This document shows, piece after piece, positions 1 to 9,672 of a stretch of DNA of 37,490 nt. The stretch's first letter is position 1. Each line of letters starts with the position of its first letter. This DNA comes from a candidate division WWE3 bacterium RIFCSPHIGHO2_01_FULL_42_13 (lineage in GTDB: Bacteria; Patescibacteriota; WWE3; UBA101185; UBA10185): assembly GCA_001772625.1 (NCBI GenBank), contig MEVA01000016.1, forward strand, positions 1 to 37,490. The letters are read 5' to 3'. The position numbers were made by a program, and so were the translations under genes. The notes beneath the pieces were generated by a model, which worked only from the letters and a program-made list of their open reading frames with translations, did no database searches and was not told the DNA's origin.

Positions 1-782
1 AGATACTTTTCCCCATTAGCTTCCACAACGACATAAGTAGCTTTTTCGTCTACAACAAACGCTCTGTTTGAGGGAAGCGTCCACGGTGTTGTGGTCCAAG
101 CTAGGGCGTAAATTCCTTCAAAATCCCCTTTCGAAGTTATTTTGAATTTAACGGTAACGGATGGGTGTTCAACATCGCGGTAAGAATTGTCCATCGCAAT
201 TTCAAAGTTGGAAACCGGCGTGCCGCAAGTTGTACAGTATAGCGACGTTCTAACCCCTTCATAAATTAAACCTTTGTCATAAAGCTGCTTAAAAGTCCAC
301 ATGACACTTTCCATATACGTGCGGTCTGTAGTTTTGTAAGAGTGTTCCATATCTACCCATCTTCCAATTCTATCTATGTACCATTTCCATTCAGATGAGA
401 TTCTTGAGGTATATTCGTAGCAGGCCTGGGTAAACTTTTCTAAGCCGTATGCTTCAATATCTTTTCGATTTTTTATACCTAACTCTTTTTGAACCTTATT
501 TTCGATTGTTAATCCGTGCGCATCCCAACCCCACACTCTTTCAACCCTTTTTCCTTTCATAGTCCAGTAGCGTGGAATTATGTCTTTAGCAATTGATCCT
601 AAAAGATGCCCATAATGAGGAAGTCCAGAAATAAAGGGCGGTCCATCGTAAAACACGTATTGATTGTCTTTTGGTCTAAATTCAACAGACTTTTCAAAAA
701 TCTTATTCTTTTCCCAATAATCTCTTGCCTCATCTTCCAAAACGGGAATACTTTTATTTTCAATGGTCTTAAACCTACTCAT
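1..782 (-). CDS. ileS: Isoleucyl-tRNA synthetase, N-terminal part (runs off the window start)
   Basis: Reverse-strand translation MSRFKTIENKSIPVLEDEARDYWEKNKIFEKSVEFRPKDNQYVFYDGPPFISGLPHYGHLLGSIAKDIIPRYWTMKGKRVERVWGWDAHGL; class I HIGH-like (PHYGHLL) and GWDAHGL motifs typical of IleRS. Not in the ORF track because it is open at the window edge. Confidence 0.95.
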   Translation of the reverse strand, partial: MSRFKTIENKSIPVLEDEARDYWEKNKIFEKSVEFRPKDNQYVFYDGPPFISGLPHYGHLLGSIAKDIIPRYWTMKGKRVERVWGWDAHGLTIENKVQKELGIKNRKDIEAYGLEKFTQACYEYTSRISSEWKWYIDRIGRWVDMEHSYKTTDRTYMESVMWTFKQLYDKGLIYEGVRTSLYCTTCGTPVSNFEIAMDNSYRDVEHPSVTVKFKITSKGDFEGIYALAWTTTPWTLPSNRAFVVDEKATYVVVEANGEKY

Positions 783-906
783 ACACTACCTCCGCAGTAT
801 TTAAGAAAAAATCATCTGTTGCTTTGGCGCGTGAAACTAAGACCCCAATAACGTAGGCCGCAAAGGCTATTAGTAACAAAAAGAGAAATAAAGTTTTTTT
901 ACTCAT
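775..906 (-). CDS. Putative 43-aa single-TM small protein between the adenosyltransferase and ileS
   Basis: Reverse-strand ORF MSKKTLFLFLLLIAFAAYVIGVLVSRAKATDDFFLNTAEVVYE*; ATG overlaps the preceding stop (ATGAGTAA) and its stop overlaps the ileS start. Below the length cutoff of the ORF track. Confidence 0.5.
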   Translation of the reverse strand: MSKKTLFLFLLLIAFAAYVIGVLVSRAKATDDFFLNTAEVVYE

Positions 907-1450
907 TTTTATCAATCCAAATAATGTCTTCTACATTTTCGGTGAAATTAAGGTAGCGTGCAAGGGTAAAGAGTAAGTCGGAAAGTCTATTCACAAACTT
1001 TATAACGAACTTTTTCCCCATTGGATTTTTATCAAAATAGTTTACGAGATCTCTCTCAAGTCTTCGGCAAACTGTGCGGGACAGATGAACCTTTGCCGAG
1101 CCTTCAGTACCACCTGGAAGTATAAAGTTTCGAAGTTCGGGAAGTTTTTTTTCCATTTCATCAATATAGTTCTCAATAAGTGTGGTCCGCCCCTCCAACC
1201 ACTCAAAACTTTGGTCGGTAGATTTAGGGTTGGCTATGAGGGATCCAATCTTAAAAAGATCCCTTTGAGTGTTTATGAGAAAGTCGCGGGCTTCGGTGGT
1301 AAACTTAATTTCCGCCAGAATCAGACCTAAGGTTGCATTAAACTCGTCAAGCATTCCAAGGACATCAAAAACCGGAGAGGCTTTTGATTCTCTTATATTT
1401 CCTATTAGTGACGTGTCACCTGAATCGCCCCTACCTGTGTAGATTGCCAT
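899..1450 (-). CDS. PduO-type cob(I)alamin adenosyltransferase
   Basis: MAIYTGRGDSGDTSLIGN...LDEFNATLG...FILPGGTEGSAKVHLSRTVCRRLER: PduO-type ATR signature motifs; adjacent to a B12-dependent RNR. Confidence 0.93.
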   Translation of the reverse strand: MAIYTGRGDSGDTSLIGNIRESKASPVFDVLGMLDEFNATLGLILAEIKFTTEARDFLINTQRDLFKIGSLIANPKSTDQSFEWLEGRTTLIENYIDEMEKKLPELRNFILPGGTEGSAKVHLSRTVCRRLERDLVNYFDKNPMGKKFVIKFVNRLSDLLFTLARYLNFTENVEDIIWIDKNE

Positions 1451-1459
1451 GATGGGATT

Positions 1460-3898
1460 TTAACACACGCTATAGCCGCAGTTATAGCATTTGGCGCAAC
1501 CTTCTTCTTTCACCAAAGAGGAGTTGCCACACTCGGGACACATGTCGGCATGCGCAGAGGTTTTTGGCGTGGGCTCGGTGGGTTCGGATACAGCAATGGA
1601 GGGGGCGTTTATGTCTAATTTGAACTCTTCAATCAAAACTCTGGCAACAGCGTCGGCAATAGACGAAATTCTATTCTGGCCAAAGCCAACGGACCGGGAG
1701 CCGCCAATTCCACGCAGCTGAGTAGACATTTCAGCGACAGTGGCATGTGTATCAGCGGAAGCCTGTAACCACCCGGATAAAGCCCTTCCCAGAGCTTCAG
1801 CAAGCCCTGAAACGTCGCTGCCGGCTTTTCCAACGCTTAAAAATATTTCGAGCGGGTTGCCAGCTTCGTCGCGATTAAGGGTTACATAGGCGTTTCCTTG
1901 AGGTGTTTTTAGCTTATAAGTAGACCCCGTGAGTTTTGTAGGGCGCGCTAATATTGCTGGTCTGCCAGCGACAACAACTCCGGTTTTTTTATCTTTTGTT
2001 CCCTTGGTTTCTAAAACTACTTCGCTTCTACTTCCCGTTACATATACGGTTAGGCCTTTGCAGCCAAGTTCCCACCCCATTTTGTAAGCCGCGGCAACAT
2101 CTTCTCTTGTGGCATCAGCAGGAAAATTACAGGTTTTTGAGATTGAGTTATCAATGAAAGCCTGAATCGAAGCCTGCATTCTAAGGTGCTCGTCTGGGGT
2201 TATGTCTGCCGAAACAACAAAGGTATTTCGAATTTCCTCGGGTAAAATTTTTATATTCTGGCACGAACCTGCCTGCAAAATTTCGTCAACAATAGCTTTC
2301 CTTTCGTCACCCGATATACCAAGGTTATCTAAAGCTTTCTCAAACATCGGGCTTGTGTAAGTTAAGGTAAGTCCTGCTTCGTCCATCGCGGCTTGGTAAA
2401 CGTTTCGGTAGTAAGCAAGCGCAAATACAGGTTCGCAACCGTAACCCTCAACTCCTGCCACCGTGGAGATCGTTCCTGTTGGTGCAACCGTTGTTTGAGC
2501 CGCATTCCTTATTCCATGCTCTTTGATTCCAGTTGTTATCTCAGTCCAGTCTACCGCCGGCATTCCAAAATCTCTCTTATAGGGAACTAGGGGTCTTGGA
2601 AATTCCCACCTAAAATTCTTTGGGTCATAAATACTTCCTTCAAACTTTGCGAAAGGGCCCTTTTCTTGTGCCAAAGCAATTGATGTTTTCATAGAGTGAA
2701 ATCTCATAAATTCTGTGACTTGGGCCGCAAATTCCTGGCCTTCCTCACTTCCATATCTAATCCCCATCGAATACATTAAGTCAGCCAAGCCCATGAAACC
2801 TAAGCCTATTCTTCTTGCGCCAAGCGCAGCTTCTCTTAAACGTGGGACTTCAGCAACGTAACTATTTTGAGTTACAACATTATCTAAAAACCTTGTGGAA
2901 AGTTCTATTGTTTTTCTGTAGGACTCCCAGTCAAGCTTTCCGTTTTCATCTAAATGCTGGGACAAATTTATGGAACCTAAGCAACAATTTTCATAAGGTC
3001 CAAGCCACTGCTCACCACATGGGTTTGTAGCTTTAAGTTCATATAAGTGAGGGACGGGATTAGTTCTATTTGCTTTATCTATAAACAAAACTCCAGGCTC
3101 ACCATTTCTATAGGCATGCTCAACAATTAAATCAAAAATTTCGCGTGCTTGAGGTATTTCCGCTACCTCTTTTGTTTTTGGATTTATTAGTTCGTATGTA
3201 GTGTCGTTTTGAACTGCGTGCATAAATACGTCAGTTATCGCCACTGATATATTAAAATTTGCCACAGACCCTTCCTGAGACTTACATTTAATGAAGTCTC
3301 GGATATCCGGATGATCAACTCTTAAAACAGCCATGTTGGCACCTCGTCGAACCCCGCCCTGCGCGATTTCGCCAAAAGCGGCATCATAAACCTTTAAAAA
3401 GCCGACCGGGCCGGTTGCCTTGCCGGCACTTTTTGAAACAAAGGAACCTTTCGGGCGCAAATCGGAAAAAGAAAATCCGTTCCCTCCACCAGTTTGCTGA
3501 ATAAGAACGGCATTTCTTAACGTTGAGAAAATTCCATTTTCGCTACGTCCCATTTCATCGTCAATTGGAAGTACGAAACATGCGGCAAGTTGACCAAGTG
3601 GAGTTCCCGCTCCTGTGAAGGTAGGAGAATTGGGGAAAAACTTCTTAGTAGTTAACATGTTATAAAATTCAGTGGTTGAAAGTTCTACATCCCTATATCC
3701 CTCATCTGCCTCAGCCATAGCTTTGGCTATTCTTTCAAACATCTGCTCGATTGTTTCTACAGGAGTTCCGTCTTCTTTCTTTCGCAAATATCTTTTTTCT
3801 AAAATAGTTCGGGAATTATCGCTTAACTCAATAGTTTTGTTCTTTTCGGGAACACTTATTTCAACTTGTTTATTTTCGGACTTTTCTAACCACTTCAT
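1460..3898 (-). CDS. nrdJ: Adenosylcobalamin-dependent (class II) ribonucleoside-diphosphate reductase
   Basis: 812 aa; [71 protein letters not shown]-terminal [26 protein letters not shown] zinc/redox tail. Confidence 0.95.
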   Translation of the reverse strand: MKWLEKSENKQVEISVPEKNKTIELSDNSRTILEKRYLRKKEDGTPVETIEQMFERIAKAMAEADEGYRDVELSTTEFYNMLTTKKFFPNSPTFTGAGTPLGQLAACFVLPIDDEMGRSENGIFSTLRNAVLIQQTGGGNGFSFSDLRPKGSFVSKSAGKATGPVGFLKVYDAAFGEIAQGGVRRGANMAVLRVDHPDIRDFIKCKSQEGSVANFNISVAITDVFMHAVQNDTTYELINPKTKEVAEIPQAREIFDLIVEHAYRNGEPGVLFIDKANRTNPVPHLYELKATNPCGEQWLGPYENCCLGSINLSQHLDENGKLDWESYRKTIELSTRFLDNVVTQNSYVAEVPRLREAALGARRIGLGFMGLADLMYSMGIRYGSEEGQEFAAQVTEFMRFHSMKTSIALAQEKGPFAKFEGSIYDPKNFRWEFPRPLVPYKRDFGMPAVDWTEITTGIKEHGIRNAAQTTVAPTGTISTVAGVEGYGCEPVFALAYYRNVYQAAMDEAGLTLTYTSPMFEKALDNLGISGDERKAIVDEILQAGSCQNIKILPEEIRNTFVVSADITPDEHLRMQASIQAFIDNSISKTCNFPADATREDVAAAYKMGWELGCKGLTVYVTGSRSEVVLETKGTKDKKTGVVVAGRPAILARPTKLTGSTYKLKTPQGNAYVTLNRDEAGNPLEIFLSVGKAGSDVSGLAEALGRALSGWLQASADTHATVAEMSTQLRGIGGSRSVGFGQNRISSIADAVARVLIEEFKLDINAPSIAVSEPTEPTPKTSAHADMCPECGNSSLVKEEGCAKCYNCGYSVC

Positions 3899-3908
3899 AT
3901 TTAGGGAA

Positions 3909-3962
3909 TTTCAGGGGGCGACAAGCTTCTACTGCCAGAAACAAATCTGTCGTCTGCTGAAA
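3909..3962 (-). promoter_or_regulatory. Structured RNA leader candidate immediately upstream of nrdJ
   Basis: On the minus strand: TTTCAG-CAGA-CGACA-GATTTGT-TTCT-GGCAGT-AGAA-GCT-TGTCG-CCCC-CTGAAA; three nested stems (6, 5 and 4 bp) ending 10 nt before the nrdJ ATG. Confidence 0.4.
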
Positions 3963-4031
3963 TTACTTTTGTAACTTACTTTGGTACAGAAAAAAGAAAG
4001 AGATATCGGGACGGACAACATCTCGTTATGT

Positions 4032-4062
4032 AATATAAACACATTCGTTGAACGAGAGTCAA
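4032..4062 (-). promoter_or_regulatory. Candidate nrdJ promoter
   Basis: Minus strand TTGACT (4057-4062) and TATATT (4032-4037), spacer 19 (18 for the overlapping TTATAT); leaves a leader of about 125 nt before nrdJ. Spacer contains the dyad TCGTTcAACGA. Confidence 0.4.
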
Positions 4063-4091
4063 TACTTTATGAACTTTTATGTGAAATTATG

Positions 4092-5270
4092 CTAATTACC
4101 TCTTAAAAACGCAGGGATGTCGTACTTTCTATCGCCTTCTGGGTCAAAATCATCATCGCTAAGGCGTTCTTTCTTCTCTTCCTGTTGCGGAGCGTCCTTG
4201 CTACCGCCTGTAACTTCAATTTCAACTTCTTCTACACTTACTTCCACGTCTCGCATTTCCCGTACCTCTCTTCTTCTAGCACCTTCGGGCATACCTAATT
4301 GCGACCTTATGTCTAACTCTGCACCAAATCCTGTAGCAATAACTGTAATTTTTATCTGATCGGTCATGTTGGCATCAATTGTGGTACCAAAAATAATTTT
4401 GGCCTCCGGGCTTGCCGCCTCGTTAATAATTTTTGCCGCAGCATCTACTTCCTGCATGCTCATATCCAATCCACCAACAATGTTAAACAATATACCGGTT
4501 GCGCCTTCAATATCTACCTCAAGCAATGGCGAGGAAATTGCCGCTTTCGCAGCCGTAACTGCTCTGTTTTCTCCGGTACCAATACCAATGCCCATTAAAG
4601 CTGAGCCTGCGTTCTTCATAATTGTTCTTACATCCGCAAAGTCAACATTTATAAGTCCGGGCATAACTATCAAGTCTGAAATGCCCTGAACACCCTGGTG
4701 CAAAACACTGTCCGAGACTCTAAAGGCCTCAAGTACCGACATTTTTTCATCGGCTATTTCTAATAATTTTTCGTTTGGAATTGTTATAAGTGCGTCAACT
4801 TCTTTTCTAAGAGCCGCGATCCCTACTTCCGCACTTTGCATTCTTTGGGCACCTTCAAAATGAAAAGGTTTGGTTACAACCCCAATTGTAAGCGCTCCCA
4901 AATCCTGAGCAATTTGGGCAATAATAGGAGAGGCACCTGTGCCCGTTCCACCACCCATGCCCGCGGTTATGAAAACCATGTCACTTCCTTCAAGGTTTGC
5001 TTTAATAATTTGAACAGATTCTTCCGCGGCTGTTCTACCAATTTCTGGATCAGCACCCGCCCCTAAACCTTTTGTTATTTCCTGACCAATTGGAAGTTTA
5101 ATCGTGGCTTTATTTACAGAAAGCGCCTGAGCGTCTGTATTAATTGCGATAAACTCAACTCCTTGAATTTGTTGAGAATCAATCATTGTGTTAATGACAT
5201 TACATCCGGCTCCACCAACACCTACTACTCGAATTTTCGCAAATTTTTCTATTTCAGGTTTTACAAACAT
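4092..5270 (-). CDS. ftsZ: Cell division protein FtsZ
   Basis: Tubulin signature [14 protein letters not shown]-terminal [12 protein letters not shown]-terminal peptide [10 protein letters not shown]. Confidence 0.98.
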   Translation of the reverse strand: MFVKPEIEKFAKIRVVGVGGAGCNVINTMIDSQQIQGVEFIAINTDAQALSVNKATIKLPIGQEITKGLGAGADPEIGRTAAEESVQIIKANLEGSDMVFITAGMGGGTGTGASPIIAQIAQDLGALTIGVVTKPFHFEGAQRMQSAEVGIAALRKEVDALITIPNEKLLEIADEKMSVLEAFRVSDSVLHQGVQGISDLIVMPGLINVDFADVRTIMKNAGSALMGIGIGTGENRAVTAAKAAISSPLLEVDIEGATGILFNIVGGLDMSMQEVDAAAKIINEAASPEAKIIFGTTIDANMTDQIKITVIATGFGAELDIRSQLGMPEGARRREVREMRDVEVSVEEVEIEVTGGSKDAPQQEEKKERLSDDDFDPEGDRKYDIPAFLRGN

Positions 5271-5326
5271 ATTTAAACACTACACTATAACTAGTAGTCC
5301 AATTATATATCTACATTACAAACTTT

Positions 5327-6580
5327 TTAGGGCAGGAAGGATTTTGCTTTCTCCAATAGTCTGGACAGGATGTTTCCAATCTTACCTCGTCCGGCTTCAA
5401 ATGACAATAAGGAACCGCTTCTTATAAGCCTTGACCCATAAATTACTTCCCCTACTGTTGCGGCGAATGCCGGACCTTCTATCTCATCTATAAGACCTGT
5501 CACACCTTTTGGATAACCTATTCTCACGGGAGCCTTAAGGACATATTTGGCAATTCTCTCAATTCCAGAGGTTAAGGAAGCGCCTCCAGTAAGTATTAGC
5601 CCTGCTGGAAGCTTGCCCTGTAGATCAGCTTTCTTAATTTCTAAGGCTATAAGGCTGAAAATCTCGTTTAGACGCGCATCTATAATTCCATAGAGGAGTT
5701 TTTTTGGCACCTTCTCCATATCCAAGCCAAATCCCGAAACGTCTAAATCTTCGCTGTTCATATCCCTTTCCAAGGGGCTTAGGCTTTCTCTCTCCTCACT
5801 TAGTTTTATTTTTATGCTTTCGGATGCCTCCATATGGGCACGCAGACCAATAGCAAGGTCACTTGTAATGTGTTTCCCTCCTATTGGAAGGACATCGGAG
5901 TAAACCGGACTTCCTTCGTGGAAAGCGATAACGGAAGTGGTTCCGCCGCCTACATCTACCAGCAGGCAGCCCAAATCCTTTTCCGTATCAGTTAAAACTG
6001 CTTCAGCCGACGCTACACCTACGTAAACCATATCCTCAACCTCAACACCCACCTGTTCAACACACTTGGCCAAGTTTCTCATTGCTGTAGCCGAACCGTG
6101 AATGATGTTAGTTTCAACCTCAAGTCTTATACCCGACATCCCGATCGGATCTCTAATACCGTCCTGGCCATCAACCATAAAGTCCCGCGGGATCACATGG
6201 ATAATTTCCCGTGTGGAAGGCAAAGAAACAGCCTGTGCCGCCTCTGTAACCCTGGCTACGTCTTCATTTGTTATTTCCGCGCCTTGATGAGAAACTGCCA
6301 CCACGCCGTGTGAATTTAGAGTTTCCAAATGGCTACCGTTTATTGTCACAAAAGCCGAGGAGACTGAAACGCCTGCCATTCTTTCAGCCCGTTCTAAACT
6401 ATTGGAAATTGCCTGGACAGCATCGTCTATATCTACGACATTGCCTTTCTTTATTCCTTGTGATGGGACATTTCCGCTAACTCCAATTACGGAGATTTTA
6501 TTATCGGTAAGCGCGGCTATGATGGTGCTGATTTTCGAAGACCCTATATCTATTGCTGTTATGATTTTTTCTTTGGACAT
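5327..6580 (-). CDS. ftsA: Cell division protein FtsA
   Basis: Actin-fold motifs ITAIDIGSSKIST, LLVDVGGGTTSVIAF, GLILTGGASLTSGI; adjacent to ftsZ. Confidence 0.96.
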   Translation of the reverse strand: MSKEKIITAIDIGSSKISTIIAALTDNKISVIGVSGNVPSQGIKKGNVVDIDDAVQAISNSLERAERMAGVSVSSAFVTINGSHLETLNSHGVVAVSHQGAEITNEDVARVTEAAQAVSLPSTREIIHVIPRDFMVDGQDGIRDPIGMSGIRLEVETNIIHGSATAMRNLAKCVEQVGVEVEDMVYVGVASAEAVLTDTEKDLGCLLVDVGGGTTSVIAFHEGSPVYSDVLPIGGKHITSDLAIGLRAHMEASESIKIKLSEERESLSPLERDMNSEDLDVSGFGLDMEKVPKKLLYGIIDARLNEIFSLIALEIKKADLQGKLPAGLILTGGASLTSGIERIAKYVLKAPVRIGYPKGVTGLIDEIEGPAFAATVGEVIYGSRLIRSGSLLSFEAGRGKIGNILSRLLEKAKSFLP

Positions 6581-6592
6581 TCTGTTTAAAAT

Positions 6593-7348
6593 TTATCTAT
6601 ACGATACTATTACTTTATCATACCGTAAATCAACCCTCTTAACATCCCTGCCCTGTGTGGCAAGTTGCTTTAGTAACGCCGAAAGCAGAGAAGCCGCTTC
6701 GTAGACATTTCTTTCCCTACTTACCAAAACCTCTATGGAGTCCGGAATAAAAAGGGAAACGTAATCTGAATGCACACTCATGCTGGACGCGCTTATCTTT
6801 TCTACGTCCAAAGCCTGCAAAAGTCCAAAGTAGGCTGAAACTAGGTTTTCGTCCAAAAAGTATCCAACGGCGATTTGGCCTGAATATAAAATTTCCGGAA
6901 AGTTTGTGGTGCCAGGCTCAATTTGCCCCAAAACATAACCTTCCTCGTCCACCAGGTAAAAATTCTCCTTTTTCTCATCATACATAACTACGGCTGGAGT
7001 TCTTTCTATTACGGAAATTTTTAGGGTGGAAGGAAAACTCTTTCGTACAAAAATTTCTTTTGCTCCCTGGAAGCTCTCCAGTAAAGACGTCTCTAACGCT
7101 CCGGAATTAAAAATTAAAATATTTTGTCCAAAGGCACGCGATTTAACCAACTCTGCTACATCAACTTGGCTGACGAAACTTTTTGTACCGGTAACCTCCA
7201 CACTTTGAATTCTAAATGCTCCCCTCTCGATAAAAACAATGTAACCTGATAAAACTATGATCAATAAAACCAAGAATAAGGTTATATAAGAGGCAAGCCT
7301 AGCAAACTTTCTTCTAAATTTATTTTTTGACGATTGAGAGTACTTCAT
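6593..7348 (-). CDS. ftsQ: FtsQ/DivIB-type cell division protein (POTRA domain)
   Basis: N-terminal TM, POTRA-like FRIQSVEVTGTKSFVSQVDVAELV, VRKSFPSTLKISVIERTPAVV; position next to ftsA. Confidence 0.87.
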   Translation of the reverse strand: MKYSQSSKNKFRRKFARLASYITLFLVLLIIVLSGYIVFIERGAFRIQSVEVTGTKSFVSQVDVAELVKSRAFGQNILIFNSGALETSLLESFQGAKEIFVRKSFPSTLKISVIERTPAVVMYDEKKENFYLVDEEGYVLGQIEPGTTNFPEILYSGQIAVGYFLDENLVSAYFGLLQALDVEKISASSMSVHSDYVSLFIPDSIEVLVSRERNVYEAASLLSALLKQLATQGRDVKRVDLRYDKVIVSYR

Positions 7349-8417
7349 TTACAATCCGCTCCGCAGAATCTGAAATCATATTCTCTTTAATTTTTCTATC
7401 TCTTAATTTCATTTGATCTAAGTTCTCCAAAGCAAGTTTTACGGTTGTGACTAAAGATTTAGGCGATAAGTCCTTTTGTTCAAGGATCCGGGCAAGCCCT
7501 GCTTTATAAAGTAAAGCTGCATTTTCGAACTGCTCATTATGTGAAACCGCAGGTAACGGAATTAAAATGGCCGGCTTTTCCAGTGCTAAAAGTTCATAAA
7601 TAGTGTGAGCCCCGGATCTCCCAACGACTAAATCTGTTTTTGCAAAAATTTCACCAATCTCATCTTCCATAACAAAACTCTTCAGATTATATTTCCCTGG
7701 TGCAGTTATAGCCTCTGACTTTTTCAGCAATTTCTGGTAGTCATTAAAGATTGAAGTGTCCCCGCACTGATGGATTACATTCGATACTGACAGCAGTTCG
7801 GATAAAACCTCCAGAACCGCTTTGTTTAAGGTATGCGAACCAGTCTTGCCGGCTGTTATATAAATTGTGGGGAGGTCTGGGTTCAAGTTTAGTTTATTAG
7901 TTTCCTGTTCGAAAATTTCTTTCCTTAGGGGAAGGCCAACCGTTACAACATTCTTGCCCGGAAAATACTTTTTTGATTCTTCCCAGGTTACCAAAACTTT
8001 TTTTGTAAACTTAGCCACAAATTTATTGGCATAGCCCGTTACCACAGTTTGTTCATGAGTAATTGACGGTATGCCAAGAAACCACCCGGCAAAAACCACA
8101 GGTGCAGCAAGATACCCACCAAAAGATAGAATCACGTTGGGCCTAACCTTTTTTAAAAGATAGAGAGATTGAAAAAACCCAAACGGAATTTTTAACAAAC
8201 GGATAATATTTGTTGTTCTATATAATTTTCCGGCTTTAAGGTCGTAGAAAGGAACTCCAAGCGCGGTAATTTCCCTATATTCCAAAGTTGGATTTTTATC
8301 TCTTGCTATTGAATATTTATGGCCAAACCAGAAAATTTGAACTTCGGGGGTTTTTCTAAATTCTTTAATGACAGGGATTGCGCTTGTATGATGCCCTCCG
8401 GTTATTACTACTTTCAT
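7320..8417 (-). CDS. murG: MurG-like UDP-GlcNAc:undecaprenyl-PP-MurNAc-pentapeptide transferase
   Basis: MKVVITGGHHTSAIPVIKEF..., VILSFGGYLAAPVVFAGWFLGIPSITHEQTVVTGYANK, VGRSGAHTIYELLALEKPAILIPLPAVSHNEQFENA. The track start (8453) is longer; internal ATG at 8417 fits the family better. Confidence 0.87.
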   Translation of the reverse strand: MKVVITGGHHTSAIPVIKEFRKTPEVQIFWFGHKYSIARDKNPTLEYREITALGVPFYDLKAGKLYRTTNIIRLLKIPFGFFQSLYLLKKVRPNVILSFGGYLAAPVVFAGWFLGIPSITHEQTVVTGYANKFVAKFTKKVLVTWEESKKYFPGKNVVTVGLPLRKEIFEQETNKLNLNPDLPTIYITAGKTGSHTLNKAVLEVLSELLSVSNVIHQCGDTSIFNDYQKLLKKSEAITAPGKYNLKSFVMEDEIGEIFAKTDLVVGRSGAHTIYELLALEKPAILIPLPAVSHNEQFENAALLYKAGLARILEQKDLSPKSLVTTVKLALENLDQMKLRDRKIKENMISDSAERIVNEVLSIVKK

Positions 8418-8471
8418 GTGGACATTATGCCCACCTACCTCGCGGCTGTGCAACTAGGCATCCCTCTCATA

Positions 8472-9668
8472 TTAGGAATTTCGCGCGGAAATGTTAGCCA
8501 GCAAACCTAAACCCATTAAGCTAAAAACCAATGAGGATCCGCCGTACGAAACCAAAGGTAACGGCACGCCCGTTAGAGGAATTAGTCTGGTCATTGCGGC
8601 TACGTTCACAAAAAATTGAACGGCGATCCAGGTTGTGATTCCAGTTGCTAAAAGCCTGCCTAATAATGTTGTGGAATCTTTGGCCAGCATAAATCCTTTA
8701 TAAATAAAAAAACTAAAAATTAAAATAAAAACCGCGGTACCAATAAAACCAAATTCTTCGCCAATGATCGCAAAAATTGAATCCGCGGCAACCTCAGGTA
8801 AGTACTGAAACTTTTGCCGGGATTGCCCAAAACCTAATCCCCACAACCCACCGGATCCTAAAGCAATTTGAATTTGTCTTATGTGATAACCCAAAGATAA
8901 ATCACCTGACTCTGCGGGATTTAAAAATGTTAAAAGTCTGGCCCGCCTGTAATCGGACGAAAGAATGAAACCAACCCCGGCAAGAAACAGCGGTGGCAGT
9001 AGAGCTACTAGCGGCGCTAAACTCGCCCCCGACACAAAATACATAGAAAGGCCTATTATAAAAAGGAGCGCCGCCGTGGACATGTTAGGCTGCATCAAAA
9101 CCAACACCGATGTTAGCCCCACTACAATAATAAAAACCCAAAAGGGCTTTTCTTTGTTGCGCACAAATTTATCTAAAAGCACTCCTAAATAAATGACGAG
9201 GGCAAGTTTCGCAAACTCACTGGGCTGAAAGCCCAAAACACCTAACAATGGAATTTGTGGTAAGGGCGGAGGATTAACATAAAGCCATCTATGAGCGCCA
9301 TTTACGCATGGCGCAAAAATAAGGCCACCGGAACCACAGCCCGAAAAAAGGTTGGCCAAAGATAATACAACTAATGAAAGGAGGGCAATTCCAAATAGAG
9401 ACAGGGAGATTCTTCTTAAAGTATCAAAATCTAATTTGAAGAAAAAGTAAAATCCTAACAAACCAATACCAAGCCATCCCACCTGCAACAAGGCAAATCT
9501 ATACGCTCCACCAAAAGCACCTTGCGAATAGACTCCGGTAGCGTTGTATATCATAACAACCCCAAAAACCAGTAGTGCAATCAGAAGAATCAGAAAAGAC
9601 CTGTCTATATCTTTGATGCCATATCCAGCTTTATAAGAACTTTCCCTAGTTTTTTTTCTTGGAGACAT
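8472..9668 (-). CDS. ftsW: FtsW/RodA-type SEDS peptidoglycan glycosyltransferase
   Basis: MIYNATGVYS, FQPSEFAKLALVIYLG, GVPLPLVSYGGSSLVFSLMGLGLLANIS. Confidence 0.95.
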   Translation of the reverse strand: MSPRKKTRESSYKAGYGIKDIDRSFLILLIALLVFGVVMIYNATGVYSQGAFGGAYRFALLQVGWLGIGLLGFYFFFKLDFDTLRRISLSLFGIALLSLVVLSLANLFSGCGSGGLIFAPCVNGAHRWLYVNPPPLPQIPLLGVLGFQPSEFAKLALVIYLGVLLDKFVRNKEKPFWVFIIVVGLTSVLVLMQPNMSTAALLFIIGLSMYFVSGASLAPLVALLPPLFLAGVGFILSSDYRRARLLTFLNPAESGDLSLGYHIRQIQIALGSGGLWGLGFGQSRQKFQYLPEVAADSIFAIIGEEFGFIGTAVFILIFSFFIYKGFMLAKDSTTLLGRLLATGITTWIAVQFFVNVAAMTRLIPLTGVPLPLVSYGGSSLVFSLMGLGLLANISARNS

Positions 9669-9672
9669 AGAT

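Noticed and set aside
606-851. Antisense ORFs in the track (606-851, 1085-1330, 11673-12113, 12804-13220, 19757-20176, 20204-20539 and others)
   Set aside because: They lie opposite well-supported genes (ileS, adenosyltransferase, murA, uvrC, FBP aldolase/phosphatase), have no recognisable motifs and are explained by chance open frames.
3899-4091. AdoCbl (cobalamin) riboswitch upstream of nrdJ
   Set aside because: No recognisable B12 box and the leader is too short for the full fold; retained only as an unspecified structured leader.
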